A DNA stretch of 64,000 bases. Origin: Herpomyces periplanetae (lineage: Eukaryota > Ascomycota > Laboulbeniomycetes > Herpomycetales > Herpomycetaceae). The stretch is from positions 1-64,000 of the forward strand of contig WMKJ01000073.1 in the NCBI GenBank assembly GCA_009733715.1. Direction: 5' to 3'. The first letter of the stretch is position 1. Every line of letters starts with the position of its first letter. Position numbers and translations under genes: made by a program. A model generated the notes under the pieces. The model was not told the origin of the DNA. It worked only from the letters and a program-made list of their open reading frames with translations, and did no database searches. Shown here piece by piece: positions 38,539-49,560 of the stretch.

Positions 38539-39969
38539 ACAACATTGCCCCTGTCACGAGATTTTACTATATTATATAATATATATGAGTGTGGACTTGA
38601 TTATTTAATGGTAATCTTGAGGATTATGTTGTAAATGTCTAATAAAATGGTAACTTCCCTGTTATATAAGCCTACTTGACAGAGCAAGAGCGTGTGTGTG
38701 TGTCTAGTGGCTTATGAAGGGATGGTGTATCATGTTAGTATATTATGGAATTCCTAAGCCGAGAGGCATGGCAAATCTGCATATATTTAAAGTAGTTACC
38801 CTACACACCATTGAAACCTTACACGTATGCGCATTCAAATATAGCAAATTTACTAATCTTACAGCTATTATCATTGTATTAGTATCCAAATAATGCGGAA
38901 CACAGTTACTCAGAATGATTGGTGGACATTTGTGCCAAACGAAGAGGGCCACACTTATAGATAATTGCCTGATTCTTTACATGCTTACATATTTACATAG
39001 GTGAGTCTCCATGTAAAAACCCAAAGAATTTACACTGCGTTCTTATGGGAATAATTGAGTTAACAAAAACCCATTTACTAATAATTCATCATCCACCCGT
39101 TCCCCCTCAAGGCACCCGCACTCACCAACTCTCCACTCAGGGACGCGCCACTCCAGCCAACCCCAGGTTCAATTATATAATGAAAAACTGAAACTAGGGA
39201 TCGGGTGCGGCGTAACGAACATCCGGTTGAGAATGGGGAACGGAGGAAGTTTGATGCGAAGTGAGTGGATTCAGGCGCGGAAGTTTTGGCAGTTTTAACC
39301 ATTCAAGCTAAAACTTGCCCACGGACAAAATTTTTAGGGATAAAGCGGAAAACATTTAATACAACACGCGATACTTGACGGGATTTGTCACTTAGTGTCT
39401 TTATGCAAGCTTATCACGCACGCTACAGAAAGATTATATTCGATATTATTGAGCGTATATACCTACTCACCTATCTACCTACTACATCATAAACAACACA
39501 CATCCCACCCCACGGGTCAATGTATTGCTATATCCGTCTGACCGGCTAACGGATTAATGAACAACTGGACGAGATAACCTATCTACTGGCTAACTGGCCC
39601 ATTTCTATCAGTTTTCACGGTAATTGCCAGTTGGATAGCAGTAAGTGGGGTGTGCGACAATTTTATCAGCCAGTGAACAAGGAAAAATGACACAAAACTA
39701 CAACCTAATCGTCAAGCTTCCTTGTCGATGGAAATACGTTTGAGCCCTGTTTAAACGATTAATTTCTGGATAAGTAGGGTGTGGTGCAAAAGTATTGATT
39801 GAACTGGGTGCACATAAAAGTGGTAATTGAGCTAGGATGAATTACTCATTCCTCTCCTACACATATAACAAACTCCAGTTTCCCCTGCACTCCATCACCA
39901 CTTACTCTGCTTTTGCACAATTTTGTTAACTTACGCTAATAAGCTTCCCGCGTTGCTTTTACGTATAAG

Positions 39970-40100
39970 CTAGGCTAAACTAGTCGTTCATTGTCGCATG
40001 GTTTGGTTTAGCTTAGAGTTTGCTTTACTCTGCGCTGTTCTGGTCTGTTCCGATTCGATCCCCTCCGCTTCGCCCCACCTTGCTTCGGTCCGCATTATCC
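39970..40100. repeat. Decayed 5-bp-periodic repeat
   Basis: Reading in fives gives TTTGC TTTAC TCTGC GCTGT TCTGG TCTGT TCCGA TTCGA TCCCC TCCGC TTCGC. Each unit follows a TYYGC-like pattern with heavy drift. It resembles the stretches at 27.94-28.05 and 57.50-57.62 kb. Confidence 0.5.
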
Positions 40101-40650
40101 TCTGTTCCAATTACACTGGTCATCCAAAGTTTCATCCCCATTTACTTTGGGCATAATAGTATGTTAACTCATCCTGTTTTACACCCAGGGTATCAAGATT
40201 ATATGTATTTTCTCCTGCATTCTAACATGGTGATTGTTTTCCCGGAAAGAATTTCTCATTCATTCATACCCGCCCTTGTTGTTAAGGACACGCTCACTCT
40301 CTCATCGAGTCCGTCAGCTCGGTTTGTTTCGCGTTTTATACGTCTACGCCAGCTACACTATTGCCCGTGGTTGCTAGCTTATTTACTCGGCTAACCCTTG
40401 TACTCGATCCCTGGTTTATTTCTTTTGTGTATTCGTTACGCTTACAGTTCGTTAGTTGATCCGCTTTCTCCTCACGCTTATATCTACCCTTTGATTTCTC
40501 GGTGCGGCGTACTTGTGGGAAGATTCTTGCGTTTTTTTTCCCATATTGCTTTAACTAGTCGGTTTGGCCAATCTTCCACTCTGTTAACGTTAACTTTCCC
40601 TGCTGTTGCCTAAATAATATTATCCCTTGCACATAGTGGTATCCTTCACT

Positions 40651-41578
40651 ATGCCAAGTTTAACTTCCTGGGTTTTTATACTTGCCGCAACTACATTAGC
40701 GGTAGATCAATATATTCATCCTGAATCCGTTCCGTTAACTCATCGAAGTACGTATAAATAGTCATATTGTCATATAAAATGTTATAGTTCATTATAAACC
40801 ACTTCATGCTCTGTCTATCAACCGGAATTAACTTACATGTATACCTAAACATTATAGATGCATGGTGTGAATCTCAAACTACTCAATGTCCTTTGCTATG
40901 TTTACAATATCCGGGAAATAATGCTGCTACAATAGCCAACACTTGTGATCCGGTAAGTTCAAAATATTATATACAGATGTATTTGATCATTTTAATCCCC
41001 TAAGGTTATACCCAGAATTTACAATTTTATACTAACGGTAAAACAATTTGCACGTTTCCCCTACGTGCTACATACCCTTCTTAAATGAACAGCTCACATT
41101 ACAATATAGTTGTGTCTGCGCCGTTAACAATATGAGCCCCAACGCTTCTGAGTACTCCCTAACCTTACCTTACTTCATTTGCACCGAAGCCAACAATCAA
41201 TGTGTCGCCAAATGCGGCCGGGATAATCTTTGTGCCGACAAGTGCAGGTGAGTGGATTGTTCCTTCCGTTTCTTCAGTCGTTCCTGCCTAACTCCTCCCA
41301 GGACTGATCACCCCTGTGGCGCCCAAAATCCCACCCGCGTCAACATCACTTCGCTTACATCAGCTCTTCCTTCGACTATGATGTCAATTCCCACTGGGAC
41401 CGAGATGAGTAATCCCACAATTTTTTCGGGTTTTGGAGGTGCAGCTGCTACACAGACAGCTTCAGTAACAGCTCGTAAGACTGTTGGTTCATCTTCATCT
41501 GTCAGAGAAATAAATCAGATGTGGTGTTATACCGCTTTGTTTATAAGTTGTCTACTTACCTTTGGTATATTCCTTTAA
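40651..41578 (+). CDS. DUF7707-type GPI-anchored secreted protein
   Basis: Four exons (40651-40747, 40858-40952, 41093-41247, 41302-41578) give 207 residues. Residues 1-18 are a signal peptide (MPSLTSWVFILAATTLAV). The Cys-rich domain runs WCESQTTQCPLLCLQ, NTCDP, LTLQYSCVCAVNN, YSLTLPYFICTEANNQCVAKCG, CADKC and CGAQNP; this is the pattern of the fungal DUF7707 family. A Ser/Thr-rich stalk follows, then a hydrophobic C-terminus (WCYTALFISCLLTFGIFL) that fits a GPI-attachment signal. It is likely a cell-surface protein of unknown role. The second intron is 140 nt; an in-phase mini-exon within it is possible but unneeded, because CDP-LTLQYSC joins as in the family. Confidence 0.82.
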
Positions 41579-42065
41579 ACTTTGAACATTTTAGAGTTCT
41601 CTAAATCTTTTCATTATCCAATTTTTTTCACTATATGTATGTGTGTGGGTGTCTGTATGTGTGTATGTAACCGTATGCATTGTTTAATCTATTTATCCCA
41701 ATTTATATTTTACTTAACACTTTGTTAATTCAATTAATTTTCAACTTCATCTAATTGAAATCTTTCTTATTCCCTTCCGTATCCCATATTCCCATTCTCC
41801 AAACTTCGCCCTGGCCCAAACTTCATCCAATCCACTTCCTATTGTACCGCCACAATACATGACTAAGCGGGACTGTGGCGTCCCTGTTTTGTATTTAAGC
41901 GAAATGGTTCAATATCGGTCAAAACGTTCTCGAGGAAAGGTATGATGCTAAAAAAACTTTCGTTCTTTGTTTAATTATTCGTTCGATTTTGCCTTATCCT
42001 TCCGTACTAATGTATACTAAATCTCATTTGTATGAACTAGCTATAATTCACTTGCGTATACAATA
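41579..42065. other. Spacer before COQ6
   Basis: It has GT-rich sequence (41634-41672), then AT-rich sequence. A 28-codon frame starts at 41859 (MTKRDCGVPVLYLSEMVQ...) and is cut by GTATGA, a possible splice donor; it may be an upstream ORF or leader exon of COQ6. Nothing else is seen. Confidence 0.4.
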
Positions 42066-43978
42066 ATGTTGCGTTCCAAGTATTTTCAGCTCAGTTCTAA
42101 TTCATCATTTTCCCACTTTCGTTCGGGTCATTTTCACTGTCCGCGTCGATTTTATTTAACTTATACAAGCGAGGATATCGCGTTACGTGAATCAATTGTT
42201 TCTTCTTTACCATTTGAAATATACGATGTTGTTTGTGTTGGCGCTGGACCGGCTGGTTTAAGCTTGACAGCGGGATTACGTAGGTGTTAACAAATGTCGG
42301 TTACGCACCGCGTACACTGGTTAATGATGGTGTGGCCTCACTTCATCTTCCCCGCTCATCCATTCACCTGCTAACTTGATGTTGCTTGTACTCTTATCTG
42401 AGTTACCGACACGTAGAAAGTAACTCTACTACGGCAAATAGCTTACGCATTGCGCTAATCGAAGCCCGGTCGTTAAAACCACGAAATACTTTACCACATT
42501 TACTCTCCTCCACTACTTACTCTAACCGTTGTAGCTCGGTAACTCCGAGTACAGCCAACTTCCTCAAGGGTTCGTACATCCTAACCTTTATTCTTTTGTA
42601 ACATTTGGAAAACTTTCTCCTCTTAATCCACCCTCGTTTAAACCATATCCTTTGATTAGCATCATTATCATCACTTATACTTGCATTTACTCATCTAGAT
42701 ATTGGCATATGGAATGAACTTCTTCATAATAGAATTCAAGACTTCCAACGTATGCACGTATGGGATGCCTCGAGTAATTCACGTATTCATTTTAACACAG
42801 CGTACCTTGAACCTGATCTTGGACTTGTCAAACCCCCTTTGCCCAAAAATCGATTTCTCGCCCCTCAAAATGGGGTAATGGGCTACATGCTAGAGAACGA
42901 TAATCTCACGAGTACTCTATTAGACCGTATACGTACTATACCGCCCATGTCACCCGGTCATGTTGATATATTCGATCAAACTACACTTGGATCAATTACG
43001 TATGGACCTGTTATACCTGATGGTTTAGATTTTTCAGGATGGCCAATTTTAACGTTGTCTAATGGTCGTAAAATTGCTGCTCGTTTACTCGTCGGTGCTG
43101 ATGGTATTAATAGTCCCGTGAGAAACTTCGCCAATATATCCACTCGCGGTTGGGATTATCATCAAAATGGTATTGTAGCAACCTTAACTACTAATTCTCC
43201 ATTTCCTTGTATCGATCCATTACAACTTGATTCTCATGAACCACCCGATCTGTCATCTTCCATAACCTGCCTACCACGCATTGCTTATCAGAGATTTCTT
43301 CCAACCGGTCCAATTGCATTACTCCCATTACCGGGAAACCGAGCAAGTTTAGTATGGTCTATTACAAGCGAACTAGCACAAATTATCCACTGCTTAAATC
43401 CAACGAATTTCGTTGCATGTGTCAACGCGGCATTTACATTACCACCTCAGGAAATTCAGAGTATACTTGAATCATCAGTAATTTCCGAAGATAATTTTAA
43501 GCGTGAAATTGAATGGAGATCAACGTACTACACTCAAAATGGCGACAATTGCGCATTTTTACCACCAAGGATAACGGGTGTACAAGATGGTAGTATAGCT
43601 TCATTTCCCTTAAGAATGCGTCATGTCGATACGTATATGGGACAAAGATGCGTTTTGATCGGAGATGCAGCACATATAATGCATCCATTGGCAGGACAAG
43701 GTCTTAATCAAGGACAAGCGGACGTGAAAAGTTTGCTCTATACAATAGTTGATGCGATAAATTACGGTGCCGATATAGGAAATAGTTTAGTACTTGAGAA
43801 TTATTGTTCAGAACGTTATAAGGTTAACGCAGCATTTCTCCTCACTGTTGACGCTATACAAAAGAGTTGCGGCATTCCGGATACTCCGTTTACATCAATA
43901 CGTTCATTAAGCTTTAACTTAGTTGACAATATAATCCCTGTTAAACGGATTTTGATGAAGATAGCCGGATGCACTTAG
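42066..43978 (+). CDS. COQ6: COQ6, ubiquinone biosynthesis flavin monooxygenase
   Basis: Three exons (42066-42279, 42417-42569, 42699-43978) give 548 residues. Coq6 hydroxylates C5 of the coenzyme Q ring on the matrix side of the inner mitochondrial membrane. The basic, Ser-rich N-terminus (MLRSKYFQLSSNSSFSHFRS) is a likely presequence. The FAD-binding motif is VVCVGAGPAGLSLTAGL. YSNRCSSVTP, the GADG...R motif (GADGINSPVR) and the second FAD site IGDAAHIMHPLAGQGLNQG are all typical of the UbiH/Coq6 family. Both exon joins keep phase (LTAGL/QSNST and FLK/DIGIW). The N-terminus and the middle (PCIDPLQLDS...) are a little longer than in yeast Coq6 (479). It converges on HTS1 with only 53 bp between stops. 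Confidence 0.94.
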
Positions 43979-44031
43979 AAAGGTGATAGTTCGTGGAGAA
44001 TGTGGTATCCGTTAACCAAAATATGCCTTAA

Positions 44032-45864
44032 TCATGCAGCTGCCAACGAATCATGAATTACAACACTTTCCCGGAGTAAATGGTCTACCGCATCTATGTT
44101 GGACACGTTTAATCCAACATTTCCACCATCTTCTCCTTGTTTCAATCTAATATTAACTTCTTCAACAATTCGATTTCGATCGACAAGTTCACCCTCTTTT
44201 TCAGGGTGACCTTCAGGTAATCCTAAACGTTTAATGGTTACTTTACCCAAGGCTAATTCACTTTCACCCAATATTATGGCCAACGGAATATCACCAGCTT
44301 GTTTAAATTGTGCGGGTAACTTTGGTTTAACCTTATAGGCGAATTCAGCTCTGATACTGGCATTCCACAAATCACGCAGTAATTCCAATCTTTCGGTTAA
44401 CAAGCCGGTAAATGATTTATCCCCAAATGCCATAACGTAAACTTGACTTGTCGATTTTTTAATTTGTTGAATTAGAGAAGCTTGTTCCAGTAAAGCTTTT
44501 GCAATGCAAAATATTCTTTCAACTCCAAATGAAACCCCAACACATGGAATATCACCATTTCGACCTTTCCCCGATGAAAACATGCCCACTAAATTATCGT
44601 AACGACCCCCAGCAGCAATAGATCCTACGTTCGTTAAAGCTTCGTCTGTTAAATTTCCCTTTCGTTTATTATCCGTTGGGCTAGATCGTGAAAAGTTACC
44701 GATTACTTCGTAAATGACGCCTGTATAATAATCTAATCCACGGGCTAGACTCATATCAAGCATGACAAGTGGTGTAACCTGAAACACATCCAGGTACGTG
44801 AACAGTAACTTTAATTCGGAAATTCCTTGTACGGCCGATGGATTTTGGTTGAGCAGTGTATCATTCTCAAGTTTATTCAATAAATCTCGCGATCCCTTTA
44901 GTTGAACGTATTCTCCAATTTTATCCGCAATATTGCCATCTAAACCTTTTTCAACCGTCATTTCATTCTTAACATCGGACCAAGATAATTTATCAAGCTT
45001 ATCCACAGCACTGCTAATTCCGCGGATTTTATTTTCCGGTACACCGCATATTTGAAATATCGCGTCGAGTATTTTACGATGGTTTAACTTGATATGGTAA
45101 TGATTATTCCATCTTAAATCATCAAAAACTTCCTTTATTACACGCAAAGCTTCCGCATCAGCAAGCATAGGATCATAAGTTCCCGCTATATCAAAATCAC
45201 ACTGATAAAATTCTCGCATACGACCTTTAGTCATGGCAGGTTGGTCTCGCCGGTAAACTTTAGCTATATGGTAACGTTTAACACTCTGAATTGATGTATT
45301 CATGGCGATGTAACGGGCAAACGGAACGGTTAAATCGTAACGTAGAGAGCAAAGTTCACCTCCCTGATCAGCCAAATCATATATTAATTTGGATTCTTCA
45401 CCATACTTTCCAGCCAATATTTCCCGTAATTCAAACACTGGTGTATCAATACAAACTGCACCATGACGTTTGAACACGCGAGTGATGGTGGAAAAGATAT
45501 AATCACGGAGAATCATGTCAATTCCATCCCAATCTTTTGTACCTTTAGGTACCTTAATCTGAACAGCTCCACAACCCGTATTACCTGATGTTAACCGATT
45601 TTCCATTGTGGTAGAACATTTATTGTTATTATCAGCTTCACTGATGCTCGAATTCATACTTTGACACTGCAGTTGTAGCACACCACAGTGTAATTGTCTT
45701 GTATTACAATGATAAATTGTATTAAGGTAGTTTGGGTTATAATTTCTTGATCGCACAAATTTATCGCGTAACCAAAGTATGTTTTTTCCGGGTAAACGTA
45801 AATTATTCGATAAGACTAGTTTTTGAAATTTTTCTTTGCCAAAATACACAATCGCATTCGACAT
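44032..45864 (-). CDS. HTS1: Histidyl-tRNA synthetase
   Basis: A single exon gives 610 residues. The enzyme charges tRNA-His. The class II signatures are [42 protein letters not shown] (motif 2), [11 protein letters not shown] and GGRYDNLV, with [10 protein letters not shown] (motif 3), followed by the anticodon-binding domain. The catalytic body starts near KVPKGTKDW (about residue 102). The first 69 residues are basic, hydrophobic and poor in acidic residues, consistent with a mitochondrial presequence, and further in-frame Met codons at residues 70 and 87 could start a cytosolic form. Yeast HTS1 makes both forms from one gene through two starts; the same design is likely here. It is head to head with VPS33. 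Confidence 0.95.
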   Translation of the reverse strand: MSNAIVYFGKEKFQKLVLSNNLRLPGKNILWLRDKFVRSRNYNPNYLNTIYHCNTRQLHCGVLQLQCQSMNSSISEADNNNKCSTTMENRLTSGNTGCGAVQIKVPKGTKDWDGIDMILRDYIFSTITRVFKRHGAVCIDTPVFELREILAGKYGEESKLIYDLADQGGELCSLRYDLTVPFARYIAMNTSIQSVKRYHIAKVYRRDQPAMTKGRMREFYQCDFDIAGTYDPMLADAEALRVIKEVFDDLRWNNHYHIKLNHRKILDAIFQICGVPENKIRGISSAVDKLDKLSWSDVKNEMTVEKGLDGNIADKIGEYVQLKGSRDLLNKLENDTLLNQNPSAVQGISELKLLFTYLDVFQVTPLVMLDMSLARGLDYYTGVIYEVIGNFSRSSPTDNKRKGNLTDEALTNVGSIAAGGRYDNLVGMFSSGKGRNGDIPCVGVSFGVERIFCIAKALLEQASLIQQIKKSTSQVYVMAFGDKSFTGLLTERLELLRDLWNASIRAEFAYKVKPKLPAQFKQAGDIPLAIILGESELALGKVTIKRLGLPEGHPEKEGELVDRNRIVEEVNIRLKQGEDGGNVGLNVSNIDAVDHLLRESVVIHDSLAAA

Positions 45865-46199
45865 TAAAATTTACTTCCCCCACATTAAGAATCGCACGTA
45901 TAATTAACACGTTTACAAAATTAAAAACAACTTAAGATATCCAAATGTTTTCTCTATTCCACATCATCGACCATAGATTTTTATATCTCCAACTTATCTC
46001 CCTCGCCTGACCGGCATCCGGTGGTTCTCACGTGACGGTTTCGCTTCGCCACAGGCTTATTCAGCGAACAAGTGAATCAGCAATGTGGCGGAACATTGGT
46101 TCGGGGGAGAGCGAAAGTGTGGGCGCGTGTTTGGAAATCTGGGTTTTTCCACAAATTTCTTTCATTCCACCATGGTTTAGTCGTGATATTTTATCAATT
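45865..46199. promoter_or_regulatory. Divergent HTS1/VPS33 promoter with CACGTG site
   Basis: TCACGTGAC occurs at 46028-46036, which reads GTCACGTGA on the minus strand. The spacer also has an open frame (from 46032) that continues into VPS33; I start VPS33 at the ATG at 46200 instead, because the upstream part does not match the family. Confidence 0.5.
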
Positions 46200-48825
46200 A
46201 TGTTACAATTATCTGGCCCCGTTGATCTTGCGAGTCAATTAATTAACGAGTATCGAGATTTACTCGTTAATTTACTGGGTACGGTGAGTTTTTATGAAAA
46301 ACTTTTGGAAAAATTCATCATTCGTTGGTTAACTAACCCGGGGTTTCTGTTTTTTCCACTCCCGTTAAATATGATGATATATGCTTAGATTTCTGGAGAT
46401 AAAACTCTCGTATTACAACGTACCTTGACCGATCCATTAGCTTTGATAATTTCATTTTCCACCTTACAACAGCACGGTGTACGCAAAGTATTTTACCTGG
46501 AAAATGATAATGTTGATTCATGTCCTCCGTATCAGAGTGTACTGTTTCTCTCCAACACTTATTCTCCATCTACACTTCGCTTAATTAATTGTACGCTAAC
46601 CATTCGGGATTATTTTCTTCATCTTCCTCTTATTCGCAAGTTCATTATGCTCACCTGAATCCCCCCGGCTAACGATTGTACTTCATACACTGTAGCACAA
46701 ATCTCCCGACTTCAAGCTACAACGGTATCTCCAACTCCCAACTTCTACCATATTTGTATACCACACCAAAGTAAAGTTGTCGCGTTAACCTTGGAAAATT
46801 CGGGAAAACTCGGCGATGTCTCAATTCTGGATTTACCCATTTACTTTATTCCCTTGTCCGATGATTTATTCTCTCTAGAGTTAAACACCTCATTTCGCGA
46901 TCTTTACCTTGTGAGTCACTTACCCTTTATACACTCAATGCACTTGTACTAACTTGTCCCTTCAGTATAAGGACCCGACCTGTCTCTACTACATGTCTCA
47001 GGCCTTGATGGATCTTCAATTTCGCCTTGGATTATTCCCCCGTATAATTGGCAAGGGTGATTACGCTCAACGACTTTGTGAACTATTCATCAATACACGC
47101 GAAGAACTCCACTCATCACCCCCTCCCACCCAAACCTCCAACCTCCATCCACACTGGCGCTTTTTCGATGGAATACCCAGTGAACAAGTTGACGCTTTAA
47201 TCATTATAGATCGGCAAGTCGACTTTCTCTCAACTCTTTTAACCCAATTAACCTACGACGGATTACTCAGCGAGTACTTTGACACGAAAGCCAATTTCGT
47301 CAATGTTCCTTCCTCGATTGTCGACACACCTTCCTCATCGTCAAATGCGGGAGGAACGTCGTCAGCAACTCCTTCCACACTGACTGCCGAGTCGGTTTCC
47401 TCGTCAACCAAGACTGTTTTGCTTGATCCGGCTGATGCGACATTTTGCAAGATTCGTGATGTTAACTTTGCCGCTGTACCTCAGATTTTGAATCGTGCGG
47501 CGCGCACACTACAATTGGTTTATGATAATAGGCCTACACAGAGTCCTACTTCCCATACCAATACTCAGGATCAAGCTCGTATGTGTACACCAACTTCAAC
47601 TTCTCAACTTCGTGATTTTGTTTTAAAGCTACCCAAACTTCAAGCCGAACAAACAAGTCTTCGTCTTCATACTAATCTGGCAGAATTACTTAATGAGTAT
47701 ACCCAATCCCATATATTTCTTCGTATACTTGAAATTCAACAGTCTATGGCTGATATGAATGATTACCTTTCAGTACATCATACAGCCATTGAAAATTTAA
47801 TTGCTCGTGCTGTCCCTCTTCCCACGGTTCTTCGATTACTCTGTATAGAGTCTATTATTGGTCAAGGTTTAAAGACTCGTGATTTTGACTCATTTCGACA
47901 AATCATACTCCAAGTTTACGGATACCATCATTTGTTAACATTATTGCGCATGGAGCGAATGGGTTTATTATATGCTAAAGGAGCACGATCAAATGTTAAT
48001 TCCCAAGTTTTTTCAAATAAAAGTCAACCCGTTACCCCCATAAAAGAACCCACCTCGACGTCGATTAAACATAAATCATTAAACACAGTGGGAGGTTGCC
48101 CAACGACGAATTATGCTCAAGTTCGTCGCACTTTGCAATTGTATAAGCATGAAGTACAAGAAACTCTTCCGGATGATATATCATATGTTTTTAGTGGACC
48201 GGCACCCTTAAGTGTAAGGTTGGTACAGTGTGTTTTGGATAAAGAGTTCTTTCAACCTAAAGCAAGTTCAGCTGTTCGAACTGCTAGTCAAATTATTCCC
48301 GAAAGTGCAAAAAGGCTATTGCCCAGCATAGACCTTACTTTGCCCAGTGTAGTCACGGGTAAGTCAGACCAGAGTGGAGGATCGACATTTTTCGGATTCA
48401 GATCCGTTGAAAATAGTAATGCGAGTACAGTAAATCAGACGGGGACAAATTTAGGATGGCAGCCGTTTGAGGATGTACTGAAGCATGTTGCAGGTTGTTC
48501 ATTTAACTATGAACAGCATGGTGAAAAACGGTTAACAGAAGCCAAACAATTGCTGGACCAGCGAGAAGCAGGATGTGAGTCATCCCACGGTATGCATGAG
48601 AGTTCGAAAATACGGCAAAAATATATTATCATATGCTTTGTAGGGGGAGTTACGCACGCAGAAATCGCAGCATTACGATTTTTGAAGGATAAATTAAACG
48701 AAAGATATGAACAAAGTTTGACGGATCCGAGTTTACCAATGACCTATCACTACAACATTCTCATATGTACGACGAGTATACTAAATGGTAACAGAGTCAT
48801 CAAGGCCGCTTTCGATCCTGAGTAG
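46200..48825 (+). CDS. VPS33: VPS33, Sec1/Munc18 subunit of HOPS/CORVET
   Basis: Four exons (46200-46283, 46389-46590, 46696-46910, 46966-48825) give 786 residues. Vps33 is the SM protein of the HOPS and CORVET tethers that chaperones SNAREs for vacuole and endosome fusion. Family blocks are SGDKTLVLQRTLTDPLALI, the HGVRKVFYLE strand, GDVSILDLPIYFIPL, FSLELNTSFRDLYL, LGLFPRIIGKGDYAQ and IIIDRQVDFLSTLLTQLTYDGLL. The tail FVGGVTHAEIAALRFL is conserved. All three introns (105, 105 and 55 nt) keep phase. There is a Ser/Thr-rich insert (47325-47420) and another near 48000-48110. It is longer than yeast Vps33 (691). The start at 46200 gives MLQLSGPVDLASQLINEY; an in-frame upstream ATG exists at 46032. 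Confidence 0.92.
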
Positions 48826-49216
48826 TGACGATGTAGTTATACGAGAAACCATAAGGTGGATAGCGAGATATGGGTGCACACTTTTGGTATAACGAGGCAT
48901 AAACGTTAAAAAACTAGGGACGTGGAGAAAATTTTAGTCGTATGCATGTAATTTTGTGGAGAGGAACTAAGTAGAATTAAGTTAGCCAAGTCGGAGGGCG
49001 GGGGAAGCAGGAGCACACGTTTACACGATTGCATTTGAACGATGCAGAACAAATATCTTCAGAAGCCAAGCTAATAGCATATTTTGCACGCGCACGAACA
49101 AAATCATCCGGCTCTTCCTATAGAGTAGCACGACCGGGAGGCCAGCGTGTACGAGGGTCTGGTGCGATAACGTTTGGAGTTATCGATCATCATCACAAGT
49201 TATTCTGTACGTGCAG

Positions 49217-49238
49217 ATGTGTGTGTGTGTGTGTGTGT
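49217..49238. repeat. (GT)n microsatellite
   Basis: About ten GT units follow GTGCAGAT in the VPS33/YME1 spacer. Confidence 0.85.
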
Positions 49239-49478
49239 TTTCCTGCGCTCAAATAAATACAGTACTTACACGCTATACTGGTAAAGAGTTAAGAAATAAA
49301 TAAAGCGGTGCGCAATGAAACGTGAAATAGAAATCCAAAAGAGTTTGCATCACGTATTAAAATGTGCCGCAAAGAGGGAACGGCGGCTCGCTAAGACAGG
49401 GAACGGCACGTGACGGGGTCATGATCGGCGCGGGAGGCAAAAGGAATAATTATATCGACTCGCATTAACTTTCAGATT

Positions 49479-49507
49479 GACATACACATACACATACACA
49501 TACACGT
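49479..49507. repeat. (ACATAC)n repeat
   Basis: Four to five hexamer units lie just downstream of the YME1 stop, probably in its 3' transcribed region. Confidence 0.8.
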
Positions 49508-49560
49508 ACATAGACACAAGATTGTCGTGCGCAGGCGCGCAAGCACACACGTAAAATTCA

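Larger units (their letters stand above)
38075..40650. other. Spacer between SAS4-domain gene and DUF7707 gene
   Basis: No gene could be supported in 2.6 kb. The left end has TCACGTGAT (38530-38538). A short GT run lies at 38693-38703. A moderately GC-rich patch at 39100-39300 gives an unsupported minus frame. 39970-40100 is 5-bp periodic and C/T-rich, and the 125-codon frame at 40020-40394 runs through it, so I treat it as composition-driven. Confidence 0.45.
48826..49560. other. Convergent spacer VPS33/YME1
   Basis: It holds no supported gene. A GT microsatellite lies at 49217-49238 and an ACATAC repeat at 49479-49507. CACGTG occurs at 49407-49412, here between two 3' ends, so it is not an obvious promoter site. 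Confidence 0.5.

Noticed and set aside
39160-39180. GGTTCAATT, resembling a tRNA T-arm box
   Set aside because: No matching acceptor stem, D-arm or anticodon arm could be folded around it.
40020-40394. 124-residue frame before the DUF7707 gene
   Set aside because: It runs through a C/T-rich, 5-bp-periodic tract, has no recognisable motif and no clear splice partners.
40985-41040. Possible extra exon in the DUF7707 gene, between CTAAG and GGTAAA
   Set aside because: Leaving it out joins CDP to LTLQYSC exactly as in the family, so it is not needed.
46032-46199. Extended VPS33 N-terminus from the upstream ATG
   Set aside because: These 56 extra residues do not resemble the family and overlap the CACGTG promoter site; the ATG at 46200 gives a normal SM-protein start.
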